64,000 nucleotides of DNA from Pseudomonas rhodesiae (GTDB lineage: Bacteria; Pseudomonadota; Gammaproteobacteria; Pseudomonadales; Pseudomonadaceae), in contig NZ_VFEU01000009.1 of the NCBI RefSeq assembly GCF_007858255.1, forward strand, positions 124,001-188,000, written 5' to 3'. Every line of letters begins with the position of its first letter. The stretch's first letter is position 1. The notes under the pieces are model-generated. The model saw nothing but the letters and a program-made list of their open reading frames with translations, had not been told where the DNA came from and searched no databases. The translations under genes and the position numbers were made by a program. Positions 9,137-17,900 of this stretch are shown piece by piece.

Positions 9137-10276
9137 TCAGCGCCCGGCGGCCACGCGCCACCCCCGCGCAATATCCGCCGCCCGCTCGCGCAACAAGCGC
9201 GGTGCCTCGCTGCACGCCTGCTCGAGGCTGATGGGCCCGCTGGGCAAGGCGAAGGCGGCGTCGACGCCGTGTGAGTACATCTGCTCGTAGCCTTCACCGA
9301 GGGTGCCGGCGATGACGATCACCGGTACGCCGTGTTGCCGGGCGATGCGGGCCACGCCGAATGGGGTTTTACCGCGCAGGGTCTGGGCGTCGAAGCGGCC
9401 TTCGCCGGTGATGACCAGATCAGCACCGCGCACGGCGGCATCCAGGCCCACCAAGTCGGCAACCACCTCCACCCCCGCGCGGAACTGGGCGCCGAGAAAC
9501 GCCTTGGCAGCGAAGCCCAGGCCGCCAGCGGCGCCGCTACCGGGTTCGTCGCGCACATCGGTGGGCAGCACCCTGGCGCAGTGGTCGGCAAAATGGCCCA
9601 AGGCGGCGTCGAGCTGTTGCACCTGCTGCGGGCTCGCACCTTTTTGCGGGCCGAAAATCGCCGAGGCGCCGTGGGGGCCGCAGAGGGGGTTATTGACGTC
9701 GGCGGCAATCTCGAAACGCACCTCGCCCACGCGGGGGTCGAGGCTGTCCAGGCTGATGCGCGCCAACTGCGCCAAGGCCAAGCCGCCAGGTGGAAGGGGC
9801 TGGTCATCGGCATCGAACAATTGCACACCCAAGGCCTGCATTGCCCCCGCGCCACCGTCGTTGGTGGCGCTGCCGCCGATGGCCAGGATGATGCGCCGAG
9901 CCCCCGTCTCCAGCGCCGCGCGGATCAGTTCACCGGTACCAAAGGTGGTGGTCCGGCAGGCGTCGCGCTGGTCCGGCGGCAGCAGTTGCAAACCGCTGGC
10001 TTCGGCCATTTCGATGATCGCGGTGTGGCTGTCGGCCAACCAGCCCCAGCGCGCCTGCACCGGGGCACCGAGCGGGCCGTGTACGGTCTGGCGGCGCAAC
10101 TCGCCGTGGCAGGCGGCGAGCACCGCGTCCACCGTGCCTTCGCCACCATCGGCCATCGGGCATTGGATCATCTGCGCGTCCGGCCAAACCTGGGCCAACC
10201 CCTCGACAATCGCCTGGGCAACGCCTGCGGCGCTCAGGCTGTCCTTGAACGAGTCGGGGGCGATGATGATCTTCAT
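9137..10276 (-). CDS. glxK: Glycerate kinase (GlxK/GarK type)
   Basis: The 379-residue protein starts MKIIIAPDSFKDSLSA, the signature of class II glycerate 2-kinases, and carries CPMADGGEGT (residues about 37-46), a Gly-rich ILAIGGSATNDGG segment, and the late ITGEGRFDAQTL motif. It phosphorylates D-glycerate with ATP to 2-phosphoglycerate, feeding glyoxylate, glucarate/galactarate or tartrate breakdown into lower glycolysis. The ATG at 10276 is set by the family N-terminus and a GGAGAA site six bases upstream. The CdaR-like regulator lies 91 bases upstream on the same strand, and a permease is divergent, so this is probably a sugar-acid or glycerate utilisation locus. Confidence 0.9.
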   Translation of the reverse strand: MKIIIAPDSFKDSLSAAGVAQAIVEGLAQVWPDAQMIQCPMADGGEGTVDAVLAACHGELRRQTVHGPLGAPVQARWGWLADSHTAIIEMAEASGLQLLPPDQRDACRTTTFGTGELIRAALETGARRIILAIGGSATNDGGAGAMQALGVQLFDADDQPLPPGGLALAQLARISLDSLDPRVGEVRFEIAADVNNPLCGPHGASAIFGPQKGASPQQVQQLDAALGHFADHCARVLPTDVRDEPGSGAAGGLGFAAKAFLGAQFRAGVEVVADLVGLDAAVRGADLVITGEGRFDAQTLRGKTPFGVARIARQHGVPVIVIAGTLGEGYEQMYSHGVDAAFALPSGPISLEQACSEAPRLLRERAADIARGWRVAAGR

Positions 10277-10367
10277 GGGCGTTCTCCGTTTTTTATAACG
10301 CCCATGCTGCCAGTTGGCTGCGGCAATAACGCCGGTCCGATGCACAAGTGCGGCGCAGGTTTGTTGT

Positions 10368-11474
10368 TCATTCCGACAAATCCTGGGGCAGCAACTGCAC
10401 GCCCAGGTACAAGGCGAGCATGCCATCGAGGGTCAGCGGGTCGACACCGCTGAGTTCGGCGATGCGCTCCATGCGATAACGCAGGCTGTTGCGATGGATG
10501 CCCAAAGCGTCGGCACACGCCTGGCTTTGCCCGTCGTGCTCGCACCAACTGCGCAAAGTTGCCAGTAATTGGCCGTTGCCGTCCTTGGCCAGTACTTTGC
10601 GCAGCGGGTTGAGCAATTCATCGAGGGCGTCGTCGTTGCGATGACGCCACAGCATTACCGGCAGGCGATAGCGATTGAGGGTCAGCACTTGCGTATGGGG
10701 CAGGATGTCCCGGCCATAGGCCAACAGGTCGCCGACTCGCCGATAGCAACGGCGCAGCCCGGCCAGCCCGTCGGCCTGGCCACCCACCGCCACACGCTGG
10801 ATCTGCCAGCCGTGGCCGGCGAGTTTTTCCAGCAGCTTGGGATTGTCCACCGGGAGCCCGGCCGGTCGGCACCACAACAATGAAAACTGCGCCGAGCTGA
10901 CGCACCAGCTGTCGGGATAACGCGCAGCCAGCCAGGCGCCCAGGTCCTGCGCGGAGGCCCCCGCGCCCAGCTCGAACAGGTATGGCGTACGCGACAGATG
11001 TGGCTTGAGCCCCAGTTGCTGGGCTTCGTCGACCAGGCGCGGCGAGTCGCCGGATTCGGCGAGTAACAACGCCAGCAGGTCATCGCACCGCTGGCGGCGC
11101 CATTGTTGTTCGGCTTGCTGATGACGATGGCTGACCAGCATCTCGGCGGTCATGCGCACCAGTTCGGCGTAGGTACGCAGCAACTGTGGTTCACCGGTGA
11201 TGCCAAGCACACCGATCAGGCGTTGATCGTGCATCAGCGGCAGGTTGATGCCGGGCTGCACGCCTTTTAGGTGCTTTGCGGTCTGGCCGTCGATTTCGAC
11301 CACGCGACCATTAGCCAAGACCAATTGCGCGCCCTCATGGCGAGTGTTGATGCGCTCGGGCTCGCCGCTGCCCAGGATCAAGCCCTGGCTGTCCATGACG
11401 TTGACGTTATAGGGCAGGATGGCCATGGTGCGATCGACAATCTCCTGCGCCAGGTCATGATCCAGCTCGAACAT
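10368..11474 (-). CDS. cdaR: CdaR-family sugar diacid regulator
   Basis: The 368-residue protein has the N-terminal diacid-recognition domain (MFELDHDLAQEIVDRTM, VNVMDSQGLILGSG, residues about 1-135) and a C-terminal PucR-type helix-turn-helix (ACADALGIHRNSLRYRMERI). E. coli CdaR activates glucarate/galactarate/glycerate genes, with glycerate as likely signal. The ATG at 11474 has a GGAAG ribosome site; 13 extra in-frame codons upstream lack one. The glycerate kinase downstream and divergent permease at 11635 are the natural targets. The 160-base divergent gap should hold its operators, though I cannot point to a clear one. Confidence 0.88.
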   Translation of the reverse strand: MFELDHDLAQEIVDRTMAILPYNVNVMDSQGLILGSGEPERINTRHEGAQLVLANGRVVEIDGQTAKHLKGVQPGINLPLMHDQRLIGVLGITGEPQLLRTYAELVRMTAEMLVSHRHQQAEQQWRRQRCDDLLALLLAESGDSPRLVDEAQQLGLKPHLSRTPYLFELGAGASAQDLGAWLAARYPDSWCVSSAQFSLLWCRPAGLPVDNPKLLEKLAGHGWQIQRVAVGGQADGLAGLRRCYRRVGDLLAYGRDILPHTQVLTLNRYRLPVMLWRHRNDDALDELLNPLRKVLAKDGNGQLLATLRSWCEHDGQSQACADALGIHRNSLRYRMERIAELSGVDPLTLDGMLALYLGVQLLPQDLSE

Positions 11475-11634
11475 GGGGTTAACTTCCTGCAAGGCGTGGT
11501 TGGTCATCGGCACAGCGCAAAGGCACGTTCACTGTGCGCGAGCACAAAGACAGCCCCCTGCTACCTGGCCGAGACTCTTGGGGCGATCAACGTTACCCTC
11601 GCATCGCGAAAAATCATAATAAAGAGAGAACGCC

Positions 11635-12945
11635 ATGTCACAGAGCGCCGCTGTCACCCAGGCCAACGATGACGATAAAAACGCTGTCTACAAGCGCGTG
11701 ACCCTGCGCTTGATCCCCTTCATTTTTATCTGCTACCTGTTCAACTACCTCGACCGCGTCAACGTCGGCTTCGCCAAGCTGCAGATGCTCGACGCCCTCA
11801 AGTTCAGCGAAACCGTGTACGGCCTCGGAGCCGGGATATTCTTTATCGGTTACGTACTGTGCGGCGTACCGAGCAACCTGGCGCTGAGCAAATTCGGCCC
11901 ACGGCGCTGGATCGCCCTGATGATGATCGTGTGGGGTACGCTGTCCACCTGCCTGCTGTTCGTCAGCACGCCGACGCATTTCTACACCTTGCGCCTGTTT
12001 ACCGGTGCGGCCGAAGCCGGCTTCTTCCCCGGCGTGGTGCTGTACCTCTCGCAGTGGTTCCCGACCTTCCGTCGCGGGCGGATCATGGCGTTGTTTATGT
12101 CGGCGATCCCCGTGTCGGGCCTATTGGGCAGCCCGTTTTCCGGCTGGATTCTCAACCACTTCGCCGCCGGCCAGGGTGGTCTGGCCGGTTGGCAGTGGAT
12201 GTTCCTGCTCCAAGGCATCCCTACCGTGGTGCTGGGCGCCCTCGCCTACTTCCTGCTCAGCGACAGTTTCGCCCACGCCAAATGGCTCACGCCTCAGGAA
12301 CGCGCGGTGCTGGAAGCCGACCAGGCCACGGACCTGGCGAACAAGCCCAAGACCACCAGCGACTCCCTCGCCGAAGTGTTCAAGAACCCGGCGATCTGGG
12401 CATTTGGTCTGATCTACTTCTGCATCCAGAGCGGCGTGTACGCCATCAACTTCTGGCTGCCGTCGATCATCAAGAACCTCGGGTTCAGCGATAACCTGGT
12501 GATCGGTTGGCTCAGTGCAATCCCGTATTTGCTGGCGGCGGTGTTTATGCTACTGGTGGGCCGCTCCGCCGACCTGCGCAAAGAGCGGCGCTGGCACTTG
12601 GTCGTGCCCATGCTGATGGGCGCGGTGGGCCTGGTGATCGCGGTGAATTTCGCCACGACGCCGGCCATTGCGATCCTCGGCCTGACCATCGCCACCATGG
12701 GCGCGCTTACCGGCCTGCCGATGTTCTGGCCGGTGCCGACGGCGATGCTCAGCGCGGGTGCCGCCGCCGGTGGGCTGGCGTTGATCAACTCCATGGGCCA
12801 GATGGCAGGCTTCCTCAGCCCATATATCGTCGGCTTTGTAAAAGATGCCACCGGCTCCACGGATATGGCCCTGTACCTGCTGGCGGCAGTGATTGTGGCG
12901 GGCAGTGTATTGGCACTGCGCATGACTCGCTCATTGCGCACATAA
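11635..12945 (+). CDS. MFS permease, anion:cation symporter (ACS) family
   Basis: A 436-residue inner-membrane protein with about 12 hydrophobic segments. ACS-family marks are the early RLIPFIFICYLFNYLDRVNVGFA, followed by G-A-E-A-G-F-F-P-G and YLSQWFP in the fourth to fifth segments. Family members import carboxylates (tartrate, glucarate, phthalate, rhamnonate) with protons. The closest type by eye is TtuB/GarP-like. Being divergent from cdaR and glxK, it is probably the uptake system for a substrate that ends as D-glycerate; the exact compound is not readable from sequence. An AGAGAG site precedes the ATG. A strong hairpin follows the stop. Confidence 0.85.
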   Translation: MSQSAAVTQANDDDKNAVYKRVTLRLIPFIFICYLFNYLDRVNVGFAKLQMLDALKFSETVYGLGAGIFFIGYVLCGVPSNLALSKFGPRRWIALMMIVWGTLSTCLLFVSTPTHFYTLRLFTGAAEAGFFPGVVLYLSQWFPTFRRGRIMALFMSAIPVSGLLGSPFSGWILNHFAAGQGGLAGWQWMFLLQGIPTVVLGALAYFLLSDSFAHAKWLTPQERAVLEADQATDLANKPKTTSDSLAEVFKNPAIWAFGLIYFCIQSGVYAINFWLPSIIKNLGFSDNLVIGWLSAIPYLLAAVFMLLVGRSADLRKERRWHLVVPMLMGAVGLVIAVNFATTPAIAILGLTIATMGALTGLPMFWPVPTAMLSAGAAAGGLALINSMGQMAGFLSPYIVGFVKDATGSTDMALYLLAAVIVAGSVLALRMTRSLRT

Positions 12946-12952
12946 GCCATCA

Positions 12953-12984
12953 CTCAGGATGCACCGGGGCTGGTGCATCCTGAG
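12953..12984 (+). terminator. Perfect 13-bp hairpin after the MFS gene
   Basis: Arms CTCAGGATGCACC and its exact reverse complement enclose the six-base loop GGGGCT, starting eight bases after the permease stop. There is no T-run directly downstream, so it is not a canonical intrinsic terminator; it may act as a 3' mRNA-stabilising stem or with Rho. Confidence 0.55.
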
Positions 12985-13018
12985 CCCGCATAACCGTTAT
13001 AAGCTTTTTGCTTTTTAA

Positions 13019-13038
13019 ACCTGTCAACCTTGACAGTA
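13019..13038 (+). promoter_or_regulatory. lux-box-like dyad upstream of unknown gene
   Basis: The dyad CTGTCA-ACCT-TGACAG (13021-13036) fits the CT-N12-AG pattern of LuxR-family operators (las/rhl-type boxes). It also contains a perfect -35 (TTGACA, 13030-13035). A possible -10, CATACT at 13060-13065, would put the box near -43, the usual place for LuxR-type activation. Only one site is seen and no luxR/luxI gene is in the window. Confidence 0.4.
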
Positions 13039-13099
13039 CCCGCTGCTTTTATTTGTTCTCATACTCCAGGCGCCACCCCACTTGGATGAGGACTGCGTC

Positions 13100-13948
13100 A
13101 TGGAGATTCTTCAACTGCCCAGAAATTCGCATCTGGCCGATGGCACGGCCAGCGCGAACATGTCCGGCGTGATCACGCGGGCATTCAAAGCGGACACGGT
13201 CAGGCTGGAAAAGACCCATGTCCAATGGGTTATTACCGCACGCCAGAGTGCAGTGGGTTCTCAACCCAGTGTCGAGCTCACCTGCTTGCTGCCCTTGAGC
13301 CTTCGCGACAATGGCAAGCCCCATACCTACAGCTTCGACGGCACACGCAAAGTGACTACGGCCTCCGCGGCAATATTTACCGCCAACACCAACTTTGTAG
13401 CCGTATCAGGTGAAATTACCGTCACCTTGAGGAAAAACCGTATCGTCGCAACGTTCAGTTTTACCGCCCAGCCCTATAACCAACCGGAAGCTCAGTTGAT
13501 GGTGTCCCGAGGCACCTGTGACGTACATAACGGCAACGGGAAATTCGAGGTTGAGCTCAGTGGCGGGATACTGCCAATGCCCTCATTCAAGGCTGAAAAC
13601 CTGGCCGTCAATACGTTTGAGCACTTGGGTGTCGAGCCGTACTACAACATCCTAGGGTGGTCCCGTGTTTTCCCCGACACCGAGTATTTCTTCGCCGTGC
13701 AAATTGATACCAAAGTCAGAGAGGGCACATACAAAATCGTCCTGGACGATCCACGGATCGGGATTTTGACAAACCTGATTGGCTTTCAGCATCTGTATGC
13801 AACCAGCGGTCAACTCACCATCAAAAAAATGCCACATGCCGGACACGCGATCGCGGACTTCAAGGTTGAATTCAATCATCCCCCCATGCCGGTTTGTTCA
13901 GCCAAAGGCCAACTGAATATTCAGGACTACGGCCAAGCCCCAGGCTGA
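13100..13948 (+). CDS. Protein of unknown function, predicted beta-rich
   Basis: I do not recognise this 282-residue protein. It lacks a signal peptide and membrane segments. The many short alternating hydrophobic stretches (for example GEITVTLRKNRIVATFSF and YKIVLDDPRIGILTNL) suggest an all-beta, perhaps two-repeat sandwich fold. Composition is less G+C-rich than its neighbours, which hints at recent acquisition. The ATG at 13100 is preceded by GAGGA at the right distance; a TTG six codons upstream is less likely. It stands alone between the MFS gene and a convergent LysR gene, behind a lux-box-like dyad, so cell-density control is possible but unproven. Confidence 0.65.
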   Translation: MEILQLPRNSHLADGTASANMSGVITRAFKADTVRLEKTHVQWVITARQSAVGSQPSVELTCLLPLSLRDNGKPHTYSFDGTRKVTTASAAIFTANTNFVAVSGEITVTLRKNRIVATFSFTAQPYNQPEAQLMVSRGTCDVHNGNGKFEVELSGGILPMPSFKAENLAVNTFEHLGVEPYYNILGWSRVFPDTEYFFAVQIDTKVREGTYKIVLDDPRIGILTNLIGFQHLYATSGQLTIKKMPHAGHAIADFKVEFNHPPMPVCSAKGQLNIQDYGQAPG

Positions 13949-14000
13949 GCGGTTCACCGATAGACGAGGATGTTTCCATAAGGATGTGGCCTGTACGTCC

Positions 14001-14918
14001 TTATTGATCATTTCGTACGTCGTTCAACAGCGCATGACAGCGTTGCTGCAAAAATGCCTGGAACACTTTGACTCTTTCCGACACCTGCGCGCGATGGGGA
14101 CACATCAGGTTCAGCGGCGCTGGCTCACCTTGCCAGCCCTCGAACAACGGCACCAAACGGCCGGCCCTTATGTCCCGTACTACATCCAGTCCAGCTTTAT
14201 AGGTTACCCCATGCCCCGCCAGCGCCCACCGCCGCGCCACTTCACCGTCGTCGCACAAATAATCGCTGTGCACGGGCACTTCCTGCACCACATCTCCTTT
14301 GCGAAAGCTCCATGTGTTGTTGGGGCGGCCATGGCGCATGTAAATCAGCGCGCTGTGCTGCGCCAGATCGGCAGGCTCACGAGGGGTCCCGTGTCGGGCC
14401 AAGTACGCAGGGCTGGCGCAGGCCACGCGGTGGTGGTTCGCTAGGATCGGTAAAGCCACCAGGCTGGAATCATTCGGCACGCCAAAGCGCAGGGCAATAT
14501 CCACGGTCTCGCGGAACAGGTCGGCGTTCTTATCGTTAAGCAGTAACTGCAGGCGGATATGGGGGTGCTGTTGCTTGAAGTCATCCAACCATCCCAGCAA
14601 AACCGTGCGCCCAAAATCCGAGGGAGCGGCCAGTTGCAGTACACCGTTCAAGCCTTCGCCGTGCCGCTTCAGCCCTTGTTCCCCTTCAGACAAAGCGGCG
14701 AGCGCCAGGCGCACGCTGTCCAGGTAACAGCGACCCTCTTCAGTCAGGCGCATGCTGCGCGTAGAGCGAGCCAGCAGGCGAACGCCAAGACGTGTTTCCA
14801 GGCGCTTGAGCGCAATGCTCGCGGCGGCGGGTGTCAAGCCAAGGGTGCGTGCGGCGGCGGAAAGGCTCCCGGTATCCGCCGTACGCGCAAAGACTTCAAG
14901 GTCGAGAATCGAGCTCAC
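14001..14918 (-). CDS. LysR-family transcriptional regulator
   Basis: The 305-residue protein has the N-terminal winged helix-turn-helix (LEVFARTADTGSLSAAARTLGLTPAAASIALKRLE, residues about 6-42) and a LysR substrate-binding domain from about residue 90 (LQLAAPSDFGRTVLLGWL). It belongs to the large DmlR/YafC-like subgroup whose ligands are mostly unknown. Translation begins at GTG 14918, behind AAAGGAT. It is divergent from the short-chain dehydrogenase at 15019, its probable target, across a 100-base gap holding an inverted repeat GTCGA-N15-TCGAC at 14943-14967. Confidence 0.88.
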   Translation of the reverse strand: MSSILDLEVFARTADTGSLSAAARTLGLTPAAASIALKRLETRLGVRLLARSTRSMRLTEEGRCYLDSVRLALAALSEGEQGLKRHGEGLNGVLQLAAPSDFGRTVLLGWLDDFKQQHPHIRLQLLLNDKNADLFRETVDIALRFGVPNDSSLVALPILANHHRVACASPAYLARHGTPREPADLAQHSALIYMRHGRPNNTWSFRKGDVVQEVPVHSDYLCDDGEVARRWALAGHGVTYKAGLDVVRDIRAGRLVPLFEGWQGEPAPLNLMCPHRAQVSERVKVFQAFLQQRCHALLNDVRNDQ

Positions 14919-14942
14919 TGATAAAAATCCTTTAATGATCCT

Positions 14943-14967
14943 GTCGATTTACCGCTATTTTTTCGAC
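14943..14967. promoter_or_regulatory. Inverted repeat in LysR/SDR divergent gap
   Basis: GTCGA at 14943-14947 and TCGAC at 14963-14967 form a dyad with a 15-base A+T-rich centre midway between the divergent lysR and SDR start codons. Position and layout suit a LysR operator; the arms are only five bases, so chance is possible. Confidence 0.3.
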
Positions 14968-15018
14968 ATTGCCAAGCTGAGAGGATGAATATCCCTTTCT
15001 TAATGCGAGGCAGTACCC

Positions 15019-15723
15019 ATGACATCTCCCCTCAATGGCAAAACCGTGGTGGTGATTGGCGGCAGCAGTGGCATCGGCGCGGCGGTCGCCGAGCAGGCCA
15101 GGTCACGAGGCGCGCAGGTGGTGCTGGCTGGACGGCGCCTGTCTTCGGAGCTCCACAACGGCCTGCGCAGCGAACCTGTGGACGTGACGGATAATGCGTC
15201 ATTGCAACGCCTGTTCGAGAGCGTGGGCCGCTTTGATCATTTGGTTTACACCGCCGGCCCTGCCGTACAGGCGAAAAATCTTCAGGACACCGACCTGCAA
15301 CTGGCCCAGGACAATTTCAACGTCAAACTCTGGGGCGCGTTGCGGGCTATCCAACTGGCACTGCCATTCCTCGATGAGCATGGGAGTATCGTCCTTACGT
15401 CCGGGCAGTTGGGGCGCAAGTTAGTGCCTGGGCAATTCATCAAAATCGGCATTAACGCTGCGACCGAAGCGCTGGGTAAACAATTAGCCAAGGAGCTGGC
15501 ACCGCGTCGGGTCAACGTCGTCAGCCCCGGCGTGATCGACACACCGGCGTATGCGGGGTTGTCGGAAGATCAACGCGAGGCCATGTATGCCAAGGTCGGC
15601 CAGGCCTTGCCGGTCGGACGTGTGGGGCAAGCTTACGAAGTGGCAGCCGGGTATGTACTGGCTATGGAAAATGCCTTCATGACCGGCAGCGTGATCGACA
15701 TCGACGGCGGCGGTTTGCTGTAA
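15019..15723 (+). CDS. SDR-family oxidoreductase with degenerate active site
   Basis: The 234-residue protein has the classical SDR nucleotide-binding start (VVVIGGSSGIGAAVAEQA; Gly motif at residues about 13-20), an Arg after strand 2 (AGRR, favouring NADP), and the late VNVVSPGVIDTPAY. The catalytic Ser is present in LTSGQ, but the usual Tyr-x-x-x-Lys is missing: the equivalent stretch reads GQFIKIGINAATEAL. A subset of SDRs with N-A-A-x-E-A-L in this place shares this feature, so the reaction is uncertain. It is divergent from the LysR gene and 102 bases before an aldo/keto reductase. Confidence 0.8.
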   Translation: MTSPLNGKTVVVIGGSSGIGAAVAEQARSRGAQVVLAGRRLSSELHNGLRSEPVDVTDNASLQRLFESVGRFDHLVYTAGPAVQAKNLQDTDLQLAQDNFNVKLWGALRAIQLALPFLDEHGSIVLTSGQLGRKLVPGQFIKIGINAATEALGKQLAKELAPRRVNVVSPGVIDTPAYAGLSEDQREAMYAKVGQALPVGRVGQAYEVAAGYVLAMENAFMTGSVIDIDGGGLL

Positions 15724-15824
15724 GGCAATGGCATAAACCGCATTCATGTCCATAGCCGGCTTGTTCGAGGATGCCGCGATCTGGTATTGCATAGGCTCTA
15801 TCCCGCGACATTGAGGTGTTCTCT

Positions 15825-16832
15825 ATGCTTTATCGTTCTCTGGGCCACTCCGGTTTGAAGGTCAGCGCCCTCACCCTGGGCACCATGATGTTTGGCGAAC
15901 AGACCAACACCGAGGACTCGTTGCGCATCATCGACAAGGCCTGGGACCAGGGCATCAACTTTATCGACACCGCGGATGTGTACACCGGCGGGCGCTCTGA
16001 AGAGTTGGTGGGTGAAGCCATCGCCCGGCAGCGCCAGGACTGGGTGGTGGCGTCCAAGGTCGGTTTCGGCCCGCCGGATGGGTTGCCCAACCGCAGTGGC
16101 CTGAGCCGCAAACGGATTTTCAATGCCCTCGACGCCAGCCTGACCCGCCTCGACACCGATTACCTGGACATCTACTACCTGCATCGTGAAGACCACCACA
16201 CACCGCTGGAAGTAACGGTGTCGGCCATCGGCGACCTGATCCGTCAGGGCAAGATCCGTTACTGGGGCCTGTCCAACTACCGTGGCTGGCGCATTGCCGA
16301 GGTCATTCGCGTGGCAGAGCGCCTGGGGGTGGACAGACCGGTGATCAGCCAGCCGCTGTATAACATCGTCAACCGTCAGGCCGAGGTCGAGCAGATTACC
16401 GCTGCCGCCGCCTATGGCCTCGGTGTGGTGCCCTACAGCCCGCTGGCGCGCGGTGTGCTCAGCGGCAAGTACGCGCCAGACGTTACCCCTGAGGCCGGCA
16501 GCCGTGCCGCGCGCCAGGACAAGCGCATCCTGGAAACCGAATGGCGCGTGGAGTCGCTGCGTATCGCCCAGCAGATCCAGCAGTACACCCAAGGGCGCGG
16601 CGTGGGCATGGTGGAATTCGCCATCGCTTGGGTGCTCAACAACGCCGCGGTGAGTTCAGCTATCGTTGGGCCGCGCACGGAGGCGCAATGGGACGCCTAC
16701 ACCGGCGCGCTGCAGGTGAAGATTACGGCGGAAGACGAGGCGTTCATCGATTCGCTGGTGACGCCGGGGCATTCGTCCACACCGGGATTCAACGATGTGG
16801 GCCATTTCGTGTCGGGGCGAACGCCGCTGTAA
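15825..16832 (+). CDS. Aldo/keto reductase
   Basis: A 335-residue TIM-barrel reductase. The full catalytic tetrad is visible: D48 and Y53 (FIDTADVY), K78 (VASKVG) and H120 (YYLHRED). The C-terminal NADPH-binding segment includes IVGPRTEAQWD. It resembles the YajO/YghZ/Tas-type bacterial AKRs acting on small aldehydes. The ATG at 15825 follows TTGAGG at a good distance; an upstream GTG at 15816 would lie inside that ribosome site. It may share a transcript with the SDR 102 bases upstream, though an own promoter is possible. Confidence 0.88.
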   Translation: MLYRSLGHSGLKVSALTLGTMMFGEQTNTEDSLRIIDKAWDQGINFIDTADVYTGGRSEELVGEAIARQRQDWVVASKVGFGPPDGLPNRSGLSRKRIFNALDASLTRLDTDYLDIYYLHREDHHTPLEVTVSAIGDLIRQGKIRYWGLSNYRGWRIAEVIRVAERLGVDRPVISQPLYNIVNRQAEVEQITAAAAYGLGVVPYSPLARGVLSGKYAPDVTPEAGSRAARQDKRILETEWRVESLRIAQQIQQYTQGRGVGMVEFAIAWVLNNAAVSSAIVGPRTEAQWDAYTGALQVKITAEDEAFIDSLVTPGHSSTPGFNDVGHFVSGRTPL

Positions 16833-16955
16833 GCGCTCGGGAAGTGCAGCGCGGCAAACTTTTGTGCGATTTGCCCCAAAACAGAGCACCCGTAGCACGC
16901 CGAAAGCACCATAATCTGCTCTTCTTTTGATTGAATCGGTTTTGGCGAGGACAGC

Positions 16956-17837
16956 GTGTCTAAAGGTGTGGCGTTATCGGTGTTGGCCTCGGTGTTGTTT
17001 GCCGTGATGTATTACTTCACGTCATTGCTCACTCCATTGAGCGGTCTGGAGATTTTCGGCTGGCGCATGTTGTTGACCGTGCCGTGCATGACAGTGTTCA
17101 TGGTGGTGAGCGGCGAATGGCGGCAAGTCCGAGAACTGTTGCGCAGGCCGGCGGCCGAGCCGCGCTTGATCGCTGGCGTGGTGGTGTCGTCGGCCCTGCT
17201 GGGTGTGCAATTGTGGCTATTCATGTGGGCGCCTCTCAATGGCCGCAGCCTGGATGTGTCGGTGGGTTATTTCCTGCTGCCGCTGACCATGGTGCTGACC
17301 GGGCGCCTGGTATGGGGCGAACAATTGTCCTATCTGCAAAAGATCGCGGTGTTTTTTGCAGCGCTCGGCGTGCTGAACGAGCTGTACCAGGCCGGTGGTT
17401 TCTCCTGGGCGACGTTGGTGGTGATCATCGGTTACCCACTGTACTTCATCGCGCGCAAATACCTTAAGACCGACCATTTGGGCGGCCTGTGGCTGGACAT
17501 GGCACTGATGCTGCCCGTGGCCTGGTGGTTTGTGCAGAGCGGCGAACAGGGCTTTGCAGTGATGGATGCGCAACCGAAACTCTATGCGCTGATTCCGATC
17601 CTCGGCCTGATCAGCGCCTCGGCACTGGTGAGCTACATCATCGCCAGTCGCTTGCTGGCTTTCAGTCTGTTCGGCCTGCTCAGCTATGTGGAACCGGTGT
17701 TGTTGCTGGTGGTGGCACTGCTGCTGGGCGAAGGTATCAAGGCGGGGCAATGGCTGACCTACATTCCGATCTGGATCGCGGTCATGGTGCTGGTGTTTGA
17801 AGGGTTCAAGCATTTGGTACGCCAGCGCCAGGCGTAA
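16956..17837 (+). CDS. rarD: RarD-type EamA/DMT-family permease
   Basis: The 293-residue protein has about ten hydrophobic segments and the RarD marks near the N-terminus (SLLTPLSGLEIFGWRML) and in the middle (GYFLLPLTMVLTGRLVWGEQLS). RarD proteins are inner-membrane drug/metabolite transporters, named for a link to chloramphenicol sensitivity in E. coli, with no settled substrate. Translation starts at GTG 16956 behind GCGAGG. It ends at a strong bidirectional terminator shared with hpd. Confidence 0.85.
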   Translation: MSKGVALSVLASVLFAVMYYFTSLLTPLSGLEIFGWRMLLTVPCMTVFMVVSGEWRQVRELLRRPAAEPRLIAGVVVSSALLGVQLWLFMWAPLNGRSLDVSVGYFLLPLTMVLTGRLVWGEQLSYLQKIAVFFAALGVLNELYQAGGFSWATLVVIIGYPLYFIARKYLKTDHLGGLWLDMALMLPVAWWFVQSGEQGFAVMDAQPKLYALIPILGLISASALVSYIIASRLLAFSLFGLLSYVEPVLLLVVALLLGEGIKAGQWLTYIPIWIAVMVLVFEGFKHLVRQRQA

Positions 17838-17850
17838 CACGCAGGCGTTA

Positions 17851-17888
17851 AAAAGCCCGACCAGGGTCAACTCTGGTCGGGCTTTTTT
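17851..17888. terminator. Bidirectional terminator between rarD and hpd
   Basis: The arms AAAAGCCCGACCAG and CTGGTCGGGCTTTT enclose a ten-base loop, with A-rich and T-rich flanks on either side, so it can end both convergent transcripts. Confidence 0.9.
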
Positions 17889-17900
17889 CTACGCGTGGGT

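Noticed and set aside
7705..9231. A 508-codon open frame on the plus strand
   Set aside because: It lies antisense to the acetyltransferase and DUF1176 genes, has no domain sense, and is a by-product of high G+C codon use.
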